A DNA stretch of 64,000 nt. Origin: Propionispora vibrioides. GTDB taxonomy: Bacteria > Bacillota > Negativicutes > Propionisporales > Propionisporaceae. Positions 48,674 through 55,484 of the stretch are shown in pieces. The position numbers and the translations under genes were made by a program. Within the stretch, counting starts at the first letter, position 1. Each line of letters starts with the position of its first letter. The stretch is from positions 139,093-203,092 of the forward strand of contig NZ_FODY01000005.1 of the NCBI RefSeq assembly GCF_900110485.1, given 5' to 3'. The notes beneath the pieces were generated by a model that searched no databases, was not told the origin of the DNA, and saw nothing but the letters and a program-made list of their open reading frames with translations.

Positions 48674-49029
48674 GCCTTCGTCCTTTTGGTTTCCACCTGA
48701 ACATAATCAATCTGCCCGGCGATAGGAACATAGGGTTTGCGAATTTTTACGTTCACGCTGCTGATCAGCGGCCTTTCCAGCAAGGTATCAGCAATATGGG
48801 CGCCTAAAGCTTCCAACAGTTGATACCGGTGTGTTTCGATGACTTCCTTCAAATAGCTGTAAAGCTGGGTATAATCCACCGTATCATTCAAATCATCGCT
48901 AGCCGATGATTTTGACAAATCCGCTGTAATTTCCAAATCAATATAAAAACGCTGTCCCACTTCGCGCTCATATTCATGAACACCATGAAATCCGTAAAAC
49001 ATCATATTTTTCAACAATATTTTATTCAT
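48670..49029 (-). CDS. folB: Dihydroneopterin aldolase
   Basis: A 119-residue T-fold enzyme that cleaves dihydroneopterin to the FolK substrate. Family stretches FYGFHGVHEYEREVGQRFYI, DTVDYTQLYSYLKEV and HRYQLLEALGAHIAD are clear. Start at the second of two ATGs (49029), 8 nt from GGGGAG. Confidence 0.95.
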   Translation of the reverse strand: MNKILLKNMMFYGFHGVHEYEREVGQRFYIDLEITADLSKSSASDDLNDTVDYTQLYSYLKEVIETHRYQLLEALGAHIADTLLERPLISSVNVKIRKPYVPIAGQIDYVQVETKRTKA

Positions 49030-49053
49030 ATTCATCTCTCCCCATTTGTATTT

Positions 49054-49938
49054 TCATAACATAGCATCGGTCATTTTGGTCATTCTGGCTATTTCCTTCA
49101 CATCGTGAACTCTGACAAGCTGAACCCCTTTGGTTATACCCAGCACGACTGTCGCTCCCGTCCCCTCCACCCGGTCGGTCACCGGCAGATCCAGCACTTC
49201 ACCAATGAACCGTTTCCGCGAAGTTCCCAACAAGATAGGACAGTCCAGCACCTGCAGTTCCTCCAGCCGGGACATAAGCTCCAAATTATGAGCAGTAGTC
49301 TTGGCAAAACCAATGCCCGGATCTACAATAATCTTGCTCCGGTCCAGCCCTGCCGCTACGGCAAGTTCTATACTACGGGCCAGAAAGCCTGCTACATCTA
49401 GCAACAAATCTTCGCCATAGCTGGCTTCCTGTTGGTTATGCATCACAATCACCGGAACATCATGACGAGCCACCACCGCGGCCATGGCCGGGTCCCGTTG
49501 TAACCCCCAGACATCGTTGATCATATGGGCCCCCAACTTTAGTGCCTCGTCAGCCACACAGGCCTTGTACGTATCGACAGACACCGGGATGGGGCAAGCG
49601 GCCAGCACTTTTTCCAACACCGGCAGCAGCCGGTCCATTTCCTCCATGGCCGATACTTCCCGGGAGTTGCCATATGGCCGGGTGGACTCGGCACCAATAT
49701 CAAGAATATCGGCCCCGTCAGCAATAAGTGTTTCCATGTGTCGCAAAGCCGCATCCATTTTCCGGTAGCACCCGCCATCGGAAAACGAATCGGGAGTCAC
49801 GTTTAAAATCCCCATAACAAGGGTCTTGCCTGGTCGAATGGAAAGTTTTTTCCCATCCGGCCAGCTATATTCACGACAGGGCAGAGACAAACTCCGCCCA
49901 CAGCCATTGTCAAGGCTGTTGCGGTCTTGTAGATTCAT
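49054..49938 (-). CDS. folP: Dihydropteroate synthase
   Basis: A 294-residue TIM-barrel enzyme that joins p-aminobenzoate to the pterin, the sulfonamide target. VMGILNVTPDSFSDGG, DIGAESTRPYG, IIVDPGIGFAKTTAHNLEL and LLGTSRKRFIG are intact. An N-terminal extension of about 30 residues precedes the barrel. First gene of folP-folB-folK. Confidence 0.96.
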   Translation of the reverse strand: MNLQDRNSLDNGCGRSLSLPCREYSWPDGKKLSIRPGKTLVMGILNVTPDSFSDGGCYRKMDAALRHMETLIADGADILDIGAESTRPYGNSREVSAMEEMDRLLPVLEKVLAACPIPVSVDTYKACVADEALKLGAHMINDVWGLQRDPAMAAVVARHDVPVIVMHNQQEASYGEDLLLDVAGFLARSIELAVAAGLDRSKIIVDPGIGFAKTTAHNLELMSRLEELQVLDCPILLGTSRKRFIGEVLDLPVTDRVEGTGATVVLGITKGVQLVRVHDVKEIARMTKMTDAML

Positions 49939-49953
49939 GCCATCCTCCTAATA

Positions 49954-49982
49954 AGTATATTTTACCAGAAATATAGTGTTAT
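49954..49982 (-). promoter_or_regulatory. Candidate promoter of folP-folB-folK
   Basis: ATAACA, 17-nt spacer, TATACT on the minus strand, 16 bp before folP; a TGGTAAAAT extended -10-like stretch overlaps it. The leader would be very short. Confidence 0.5.
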
Positions 49983-49998
49983 ATGCTGTTTCCATTGT

Positions 49999-50162
49999 TA
50001 GTGCTTCACCAACTCTGAAACTACAATTTCTTTACGGGCCTTTTTCTGTAAAACTTCGTTGTCGTCGGCTTACCTATGTTCGATAGGCGTGTTTCCTCCA
50101 CCTTGCCTTACGAAAAAATTCCCGCAAATTTAATTTGCAGTTTCAAAGTTGGCGGAACACTA
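49999..50162. repeat. MITE-like long inverted repeat, copy R4
   Basis: TAGTGCTTCACCAACTCTGA and, inverted, TAGTGTTCCGCCAACTTTGA form the arms, continuing GAAACTACAA/GAAACTGCAA; TA at both outer ends. The core contains CGTTGTCGTCGGCTTACC and ACGAAAAAATTCCCGC, shared with R1 and R6. Confidence 0.75.
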
Positions 50163-50305
50163 GACAACCATCGTATTAAAAGGTAATTCGTCATTGGCGG
50201 TGGTTCTCCTTCGTTTATCCGACAGTTTCTTACCTATCGGCGGCACCGTAACAACAGTTGGCTGATATGGAGAATATTATTGTAGCTTATACCACTTTAA
50301 GCATA

Positions 50306-50342
50306 AAACTCCTGCCAAATTAACAACATATAGCAGGAGTTT
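50306..50342 (+). repeat. CTCCTGC hairpin family, copy A
   Basis: AAACTCCTGC and GCAGGAGTTT with a 17-nt loop, then TTTCCTCATATAAAGG. It is the first of three related hairpins (others at 52731 and 58650), here 86 bp before a plus-strand gene. Confidence 0.6.
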
Positions 50343-50427
50343 CCTCATATAAAGGTAAAATTTATATTTTAGAGAAACATAATCTAAGTCTTCTTTGTTT
50401 GCATTCCATAGAGAAAGGGTCCATATT

Positions 50428-50946
50428 ATGAAAAAACTTTTTTGTTTATTCTCCATCTTTCTACTCATCAGCCTGGTTCATCCGGCTGCCGCCGCCGATC
50501 AGCAGCAAACCATTGACGCGTCCTTCAAAGTTGCCATAAAAAAGCACTTGGACAGCTATAAACTGGACCCAAGAGCAACGGTCTACAGTGTTGGCTTTGG
50601 TGAATCGAGCTGGCGAAAAAGCCAATGCGCCGTAACCGGTAGGTATTTTTACAACATTAAGCCCACCGGCCTTGTCAACCGGCCATATACAGCCCAGCTA
50701 ACCTACAGGCTGTATATGCAGGTAAGCGATATCTACTCAAGCCGCGACGCAGCGGAAATGACGAACAAATTCCCCAAGTATACCGCTCCCGATACCTATC
50801 GAATCACCTTTCAGTACCAGGACGGAAACTGGATTCCCGAAAAGTACGAAACACAATTTGAAATGCTGCCCGGTTTACCGCCCCTCTGGTTGACCTTGGA
50901 AAATACAAATTCAGACCAGTACCGGCAAGTAGCCGTTAAGCCTTAG
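50428..50946 (+). CDS. Secreted protein of unknown function
   Basis: A 172-residue protein with a textbook signal peptide (MKKLFCLFSIFLLISLVHPAAAA). The mature part is soluble and beta-rich, with two Cys-poor repeats of aromatic-strand pattern (TVYSVGFGESSW, TAQLTYRLYMQV, YRITFQYQDGNWIPEKY). I do not recognise a family. ATG at 50428 with AAGGG 8 nt upstream. It lies between repeats R4 and R5, transcribed opposite to the fol genes. Confidence 0.8.
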   Translation: MKKLFCLFSIFLLISLVHPAAAADQQQTIDASFKVAIKKHLDSYKLDPRATVYSVGFGESSWRKSQCAVTGRYFYNIKPTGLVNRPYTAQLTYRLYMQVSDIYSSRDAAEMTNKFPKYTAPDTYRITFQYQDGNWIPEKYETQFEMLPGLPPLWLTLENTNSDQYRQVAVKP

Positions 50947-50964
50947 CATTCCTGTTGCAGCCAC

Positions 50965-51016
50965 TAGTGGTCCATAAACTTTGAAATTACATTTTCAAGG
51001 TAAACATGGGCCACTA
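50965..51016. repeat. MITE-like inverted repeat, internally deleted copy R5
   Basis: A 52-bp palindrome, TAGTGGTCCATAAACTTTGA through TCAAGGTAAACATGGGCCACTA in reverse order, the same arm sequence as R4 and R6 (ACTTTGAAA) but with the core gone. Its right end supplies the TAG stop codon of the thioesterase gene. Confidence 0.65.
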
Positions 51017-51409
51017 ATTTTTCTTTGCTCCGGCCTTTTGAAGAAACTTCTCGACATTAATAATATACCGCTCATGGCTTCCTTCGCCAATTTGTTCTTT
51101 ATCATCAAATGCCTTGACCGCAAAGGTCAAGCGTTTTCCGTCAATGCCGGTAAGCGTTGCTTCGGCCCGAATCGTCATGCCCACAGGCGTCGCCGCCGTA
51201 TGTTTTATTTTCAGGTCAATCCCTACCGTGCTCATCCCCTCCGGCAAATGTGCGTCTACGGTATTAACACAGGCTCCCTCCATCAGTCCGACCATCGCCG
51301 GGGTCGCGTAAACCGCTACGCTGCCGCTGCCATATTGGATTGCCGTGTTATGGTTTGTTACTGTCTCACTCTTTTCACCGATCATACCAACTATCAAATT
51401 TATCTCCAT
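51014..51409 (-). CDS. Hotdog-fold thioesterase (FlK/fluoroacetyl-CoA thioesterase-like)
   Basis: A 131-residue protein with the hotdog pattern: a buried helix VYATPAMVGLMEGACVNTVD, then strands STVGIDLKIKHTAATPVGMT and TFAVKAFDDKEQIGEGSHER. This layout with a conserved Thr/Glu/His set is that of FlK-like acyl-CoA thioesterases; the substrate is unknown. ATG at 51409 with AAGGAG 8 nt upstream. It stands alone between repeat copies R5 and R6, and its TAG stop is the end of R5. Confidence 0.85.
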   Translation of the reverse strand: MEINLIVGMIGEKSETVTNHNTAIQYGSGSVAVYATPAMVGLMEGACVNTVDAHLPEGMSTVGIDLKIKHTAATPVGMTIRAEATLTGIDGKRLTFAVKAFDDKEQIGEGSHERYIINVEKFLQKAGAKKN

Positions 51410-51513
51410 AGTTACCACTCCTTAGTCAATCAATCCTCTGGGTATTATTTTTTCCAAACTGTATGGCTTCGACCACTGCTGTCCGACGATAATTTTGTTC
51501 TCCGCCAGACCAG

Positions 51514-51672
51514 CAGTGTTCCATCAACGTTGAAAATACAATTCTTTCATACGTCCTTTCCCGCCAGGCTGGTTGACGCCGGCTTACCGTTCAATAGGCG
51601 CGCCCCCGCTGCCTGCCTTGCGAAAAAAACCCAGCAAATTTAATTTATATTTTCAAAGTTGACAGACCACTA
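51514..51672. repeat. MITE-like long inverted repeat, copy R6
   Basis: CAGTGTTCCATCAACGTTGA and, inverted, TAGTGGTCTGTCAACTTTGA are the arms, continuing AAAATACAA/AAAATATAA. The right outer dinucleotide is TA; the left has changed to CA. Core resembles R4 (GGCTTACC, CAATAGGCG, TTGCGAAAAAAACCC). Confidence 0.7.
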
Positions 51673-52055
51673 GAATATCTCCTTTTTAGCGATTCTACAA
51701 AATTGAAAATTTATCCTTTATTTAAAGAATTAGCAATAGCCTAGTTATCTTAGCTTAAATATAGAAGCTCCAAAGTCTTGATCAGACTTTCCCGTAACAA
51801 GCGGGAATTTCATCTTTCTGCGAGCCAGCTGATCCTTTCTGTCAAAAGTATACCTGCTTTCCCCGAATCCAGAAGGTATACCAATACCCCGCCAGCCATT
51901 ATTTAAGGCTATTGTCTGACTACCTATCAGTACCCGGCTATTTAAACGTGATGTGGCAATTCAAGTCCAATTATGCTCGCCCAACCATCTTGTGACTTCT
52001 GGCTGCCTAGTATCTTAACCGTTTCTCCGCATAACATTTGTCCATCTTAGGAAAT
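51673..52055 (-). pseudogene. Remnants of one or two minus-strand genes
   Basis: A gap of about 400 bp. Two protein-like minus frames follow each other. One, from 52055, contains MLCGETVKILGSQKSQDGWA then SIIGLELPHHV and stops near 51955. The other (about 51960 to the stop at 51745) reads SRLNSRVLIGSQTIALNNGW and on to SGFGESRYTFDRKDQLARRK and FGASIFKLR, with no start codon. They look like decayed genes; I cannot name the family. The segment 51681-51699 is repeated exactly at 55286. Confidence 0.4.
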
Positions 52056-52079
52056 GCTAAAGCTTGGAGGTGAACTTAT

Positions 52080-52535
52080 GTGCGTAGGGTACGTAAATAT
52101 CAAGACACTCTTGCCAGTGGTGCGTTTAGTGGAATAATTGCAACTGCCATCACAACCTTATTAAGTTGGCTACTTTTACAATCCGGAGTTTCTTTTACTT
52201 CCCTTTGGATTTTTGCAGGAGCACTTGTATTGAATGACTCTGCTTTACACACCCCTTGGGGAATTTCGATTGGAATGATAACCCATTTAATGTTGGGAGG
52301 AATTTTCGGAGTCATAACAGCATTTACTTTACGTCTAACAGGCAAAGACTATTATTTAATTAAGGGGCTCGGAGTCGCAACATGTTTTTTTATCGGTGCC
52401 AGAGGCATTATACAAGTATTAACGAATATAGCCCCCTGGATGCGTGATGAAATCCTATCAACCATAATAACCTTGATCAACTTGCTTTTAACCGGCATAA
52501 TCAGCTCTTATCTTATCGCAAAACGCACAAAATAA
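52080..52535 (+). CDS. Four-helix membrane protein of unknown function
   Basis: A 151-residue integral membrane protein with hydrophobic segments at about 13-34, 38-52, 63-85, 95-112 and 124-146. The GTG at 52080 is used because GGAGGTG ends 7 nt before it. An ATG overlapping it by one base in another frame encodes only 19 codons. No family is recognised; HxxLGG-type helices (THLMLGGIFGVITAFTLRLT) recall small YqhR-like membrane proteins of spore formers, but this is a guess. Confidence 0.75.
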   Translation: MRRVRKYQDTLASGAFSGIIATAITTLLSWLLLQSGVSFTSLWIFAGALVLNDSALHTPWGISIGMITHLMLGGIFGVITAFTLRLTGKDYYLIKGLGVATCFFIGARGIIQVLTNIAPWMRDEILSTIITLINLLLTGIISSYLIAKRTK

Positions 52536-52536
52536 A

Positions 52537-52563
52537 AACCCTGCCAACATCAGCCAGCAGGGT
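52537..52563 (-). terminator. Hairpin after the four-helix gene
   Basis: ACCCTGC and GCAGGGT with a 12-nt loop. The T-run (TTTTTATTTT) is on the minus-strand side, so it terminates leftward transcription, perhaps from the perfect TATAAT at about 52703-52708. Confidence 0.5.
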
Positions 52564-52730
52564 ACCACCTGCATAGTTTCTTCAATATCGAACCGAGCAC
52601 TACACTTACAAGGCAAGTCTTGCATATCTACCGAGTATTTCAATTTGACCACTTTAATTCTCCTAAAGTGTGGCAGTTGCAAATTTCTACATATTCAACC
52701 TTATTATAAAGACTATTCTGGTGAAACAAA

Positions 52731-52769
52731 AAACTCCTGCTAAATTTCGTCTTAATTTGGCAGGAGTTT
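52731..52769 (+). repeat. CTCCTGC hairpin family, copy B
   Basis: AAACTCCTGC(T)AAATT and AATTTGGCAGGAGTTT pair over about 15 bp, followed by TCCTTGTTTAGGAGCAAAAT. It stands 190 bp upstream of the YcxB-like gene, oriented as copy A. Confidence 0.6.
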
Positions 52770-52958
52770 CCTTGTTTAGGAGCAAAATAGTTTATATTCA
52801 AAGAAATTTCCAATGGTTAAGCAACAATTAAAGGAAATTAGGAGACAATTATGGAACAAATCAACCAAACATTTCAGCCGAACTCTAACAAACATATTCA
52901 AGAATATAAGTAAAATGAGTTTTACCTCCACTGAATAATGACAATAGGGAGTGATTCT

Positions 52959-53453
52959 GTGAATGAAGTATTATTCCACTTAAAAGGATCAGTTTCTTTA
53001 AAAGATGCAATTAATTTTACTTATGAGACAACAGCAAGAATGTACTTACTCGTAAGCCTTCTCATGCTAATCATTATTTCATCCGTGCTAAAGCAAGAAA
53101 GCATCTGGCTATTTTCAAGCCTTGCCATAGCCTTAGCCTGCGGCTATTATTGGGGAATGAAGCACATTGCTAAAAAGAATTATCTATCAAATCAATTAAT
53201 GCAACAAGAAACGACTTATGAGTTTTTAAAATCAGGTATCCAAGTTAGCTTTGAGAGCGGCTCCAGTATGATCCCCTGGGATAAAGTGTATAAAATAACG
53301 ATTTCAAGAAACTGCTTTGCTATTTTCTTAAGCCGAAAACAAGCGCTTCTTTTACCTAAGTATTGGTTCACTTCGAAAAGCAGCAAAGATTTCGAAGATC
53401 TTTTATATTCTCTAATCCCTAAAAATAAAATTAAAAGAAGTATATTGTTTTAG
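52959..53453 (+). CDS. YcxB-like membrane protein
   Basis: A 164-residue protein with two adjacent transmembrane segments (about 30-50 and 52-68) and a C-terminal beta domain: IQVSFESGSSMIPWDKVYKI, then CFAIFLSRKQALLLPKYWFT. This pattern is that of the YcxB-like family, whose function is unknown. GTG at 52959 is 7 nt from GGGAG; a farther ATG (52938) lies upstream of that site. A/T-rich codon use contrasts with the chromosomal backbone. Confidence 0.75.
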   Translation: MNEVLFHLKGSVSLKDAINFTYETTARMYLLVSLLMLIIISSVLKQESIWLFSSLAIALACGYYWGMKHIAKKNYLSNQLMQQETTYEFLKSGIQVSFESGSSMIPWDKVYKITISRNCFAIFLSRKQALLLPKYWFTSKSSKDFEDLLYSLIPKNKIKRSILF

Positions 53454-53617
53454 TATTTCTATTGGACCTTTCTTCTCTAAACTCCGATATCGTTTCACAA
53501 TAACATCACAATGTATAACAATACCCAAATCGTCTGCTCCTCACTATCAATCACCTTCTTTGATTCGGCACATCTTACTTCTACCGATCTACTATACAGA
53601 CTGAAAGGAGATATTTT

Positions 53618-53773
53618 GTGAAAAATCCTATTGTCCTCATATTTGCCGGTATCTTGGGAGCCATTGTAGTCTTCACAGGAGTGTTTGTAATGGTATTGTC
53701 AGGTGATCCATCTAAAACTAATGTGAATTTTATCCAAAGTACAGCCGGCGATTTACTTTTCTGGAAATATTAA
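53618..53773 (+). CDS. Small membrane protein (51 residues)
   Basis: GTG at 53618 preceded by AAAGGAG at 7 nt. It encodes one transmembrane segment (IVLIFAGILGAIVVFTGVFV) and a polar tail ending GDLLFWKY. The strong ribosome site and clean hydrophobic profile make it likely to be expressed. No family recognised. Confidence 0.6.
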   Translation: MKNPIVLIFAGILGAIVVFTGVFVMVLSGDPSKTNVNFIQSTAGDLLFWKY

Positions 53774-53810
53774 AATAAGCTCGGTAGCCGAAACAATCGG
53801 AACAAACAAA

Positions 53811-53851
53811 AAATCCCTCCACCCTGGCGTCAAACCAGAATGGAGGGATTT
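53811..53851 (-). terminator. GGAGGGATT hairpin, copy 1
   Basis: AAATCCCTCC..CTGG / CCAG..GGAGGGATTT, with TTTTTTGTTTG on the minus-strand side. It follows a 14-residue reading frame and is the first of five related terminators (56619, 60562, 62232, 63721). Confidence 0.75.
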
Positions 53852-53894
53852 AGCTTGGTAAATAATTTAAGTCATCGCCGGATTTCAACTCCAT
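53850..53894 (-). CDS. Candidate 14-residue micropeptide
   Basis: ATG at 53894, ten nt after GGGAGG, encodes MELKSGDDLNYLPS and stops at the stem of the terminator hairpin. The ribosome site and terminator make it worth listing, but its size allows no test by eye. Confidence 0.3.
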   Translation of the reverse strand: MELKSGDDLNYLPS

Positions 53895-53976
53895 GTTATC
53901 ACCAACCTCCCGTTTTTCTTCTTTTACTTATTGAGGCTTATCTAGGAATAACTAATTCAAAACCACCTGTAAAATA

Positions 53977-54063
53977 TCATTTAAATCCAATAAGTTTTGG
54001 CCACAAGATTAATCCTAAACAAAAACCTAAGAAGAAAGTAAATACAGGTACATATTCCGTCAT
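53977..54063 (-). CDS. Small membrane protein (28 residues)
   Basis: ATG at 54063 preceded by GAGGGAG at 8 nt. It encodes MTEYVPVFTFFLGFCLGLIL then WPKLIGFK, a single-pass peptide with a short polar N-terminus, like small spore or envelope peptides in Firmicutes. Confidence 0.5.
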   Translation of the reverse strand: MTEYVPVFTFFLGFCLGLILWPKLIGFK

Positions 54064-54149
54064 ATTACTCACTCCCTCAACGTTATCTTCACTTTGATAA
54101 TACCATGGCTTTACATCAAAAAGGCGTCAAAAAACACATTATATATGTC

Positions 54150-54190
54150 AATAAAAAATAAAAAGCCCTGCCGGAGCAGGTGGCAAGGCT
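54150..54190 (-). terminator. Terminator downstream of the lysozyme/module remnant
   Basis: AGCCTTGCC and GGCAGGGCT pair across a 9-nt loop on the minus strand, followed by TTTTTATTTTTTATTG. Confidence 0.8.
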
Positions 54191-54231
54191 AGATTTATGA
54201 ACTTCCATCGTGCGGAGTCATCTATTCTTTA

Positions 54232-54310
54232 TTACTCTGCCGGCAGCAGAATCACTTTAAAGCTGACGCTCTTATCAAAAGCCAGATATTCATTAACTTT
54301 GTTATAAATG
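54232..54310 (-). pseudogene. Remnant of the FKVIPLPAE C-terminal module
   Basis: A frame downstream of the lysozyme reads NKVNEYLAFDKSVSFKVILL and ends PAE-stop, nearly the last 23 residues of the module found at 60.6 and 63.8 kb (SKEYLAFEKIISFKVIPLPAE-type). It has no start codon of its own and stops upstream, so it is a scrap of a lost cassette. Confidence 0.6.
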
Positions 54311-54320
54311 ACACGCTCCT

Positions 54321-54884
54321 TTAATATTTAATGTTGCCGTCAAACAAATTTCCGTTGATATCCAGACTGTCGGTATATTGCCACATGAACCCTTGTAAAT
54401 CATCAGCACTTCCCCACTGAGCATTCCATACGGCACATCCTAAGCCTCGCCAATCGACGTAATTGCATAACCAGAAGTAGGATGCATATACACCACAATC
54501 CAGGCCGATATTTTCCAGGAATGCCTTGCATATTGCTGTGATCTCAGTTGGGTCAAAGGCGAATCCATTTCGCTGTTTATAGCCGTCCGCATCCTCCATA
54601 TCAAAAAACACTGGAAGTTCCAGCAATTGCCCCGTGCTGTCGATCACGCTCCGGCAGTTAGTCGCCTCCTGGATGGCATCATCTTCGTTCAGCGCATAGG
54701 AGTAGTGGTAGGCACCAACCTGTAAACCGGCTGCTTTCGCTCCCGCTACATTCTGTGCAAACATACTGTCCTCAGAGTTCTTACCATAAGAGCTGCGTAG
54801 CATAGCAAACTCAATGCCGGCATCTTTCACTGCTTGCCAATCTACCATTCCATTGTGCACGCTTACATCAATACCTCGAATCAT
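54321..54884 (-). CDS. GH25 lysozyme/endolysin
   Basis: A 187-residue single-domain GH25 muramidase. The fold opens IRGIDVSVHNGMVDWQAVKD, and the catalytic pair lies in PVFFDMEDADG (D95, E97). The domain ends with FMWQYTDS. There is no signal peptide, as in phage endolysins that need a holin, and no cell-wall-binding repeats follow. ATG at 54884 with AGAGGTGG ahead. The module remnant lies 11 nt beyond its stop codon. Confidence 0.9.
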   Translation of the reverse strand: MIRGIDVSVHNGMVDWQAVKDAGIEFAMLRSSYGKNSEDSMFAQNVAGAKAAGLQVGAYHYSYALNEDDAIQEATNCRSVIDSTGQLLELPVFFDMEDADGYKQRNGFAFDPTEITAICKAFLENIGLDCGVYASYFWLCNYVDWRGLGCAVWNAQWGSADDLQGFMWQYTDSLDINGNLFDGNIKY

Positions 54885-54941
54885 TTTTCCCACCTCTCTT
54901 TTTATTATATTAATTTGTTTTTTCCCAAAAGGTGAATTAAA

Positions 54942-55121
54942 TTGACTGCCCAGACTGCTTTAACCAGGAGCTACGGCACCAGCCAGCACATAACTACAGT
55001 TATACCCGACCAGCAAAAGTCAAAGTCAAATATTTCGTACCATAGAGAACATTCGGCCAATAGTTCACAGTATTCTGACTTGCTGATGGTCTTTAATATC
55101 CATCTAGTGCGAAAGGGATAG
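54942..55121 (+). CDS. Candidate 59-residue plus-strand protein
   Basis: TTG at 54942, seven nt after AGGTG, opens a frame that ends at TAG inside a strong plus-strand terminator. The product is polar (LTAQTALTRSYGTSQHITTV and onward to LLMVFNIHLVRKG). A competing minus-strand scrap (55000-55095, reading SQNTVNYWPNVLYGTKYLTL) covers the same DNA, so it could be a shadow. Confidence 0.3.
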   Translation: MTAQTALTRSYGTSQHITTVIPDQQKSKSNISYHREHSANSSQYSDLLMVFNIHLVRKG

Positions 55122-55142
55122 CAGTTGCTATCCCTTTTGTTT
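55110..55142 (+). terminator. Plus-strand terminator
   Basis: AAAGGGATAGC, loop AGTT, GCTATCCCTTT, then TGTTTAT: an 11-bp perfect stem. Confidence 0.75.
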
Positions 55143-55147
55143 ATCAG

Positions 55148-55290
55148 TCAAACTTCTGATCCCCCTTTATCATGGCATGACCGTTGAAAAATTCGCTACA
55201 ATAAGCGGCTTCAATAGCAGAATCATTCGTAAATGTGAAAGTAGCAGAATCCATTCCAGTAAGAATTCCATATCTAAAATAGATCCCTTT
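55148..55290 (-). pseudogene. Gene remnant (FRYGILTGMDSATFTFTND...)
   Basis: A minus frame with protein-like composition, FRYGILTGMDSATFTFTNDS then AIEAAYCSEFFNGHAMIKGD and QKFD-stop, preceded by an in-frame stop and only an internal ATG. It directly follows the 19-bp sequence shared with 51681. Family unknown. The rest of 54885-55484 shows nothing else recognisable apart from the plus-strand items listed. Confidence 0.4.
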
Positions 55291-55419
55291 TTAGCGATTC
55301 TACAGCAGTAATATTAATCCTCTGCTAACGGAGAAAGTAGATATTTTATTTAACTTAGGTATTATCTTTCCTCATACAGGTTATTAACCTTATAAGAGTA
55401 AAAAATAAGCCTCACAACG

Positions 55420-55449
55420 TTGGAAGATTTTGGAATCAAAAAGTATAAT
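55420..55449 (+). promoter_or_regulatory. Promoter of the XRE-Spo0E gene
   Basis: TTGGAA, 18-nt spacer, perfect TATAAT, ending 35 bp before the start codon. Confidence 0.7.
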
Positions 55450-55484
55450 TTGTGGCAAATATGACAATTATCGGGAGGCCACAG

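Noticed and set aside
52488-52682. 64-residue minus-strand frame (VKLKYSVDMQDLPCKCSARF...)
   Set aside because: An AGGAG site is present, but the frame runs through the minus-strand terminator hairpin and into the end of the plus-strand gene; more likely a remnant.
53840-54097. 85-residue plus-strand reading frame
   Set aside because: Lies antisense to two small minus-strand genes and a terminator, and has no ribosome site.
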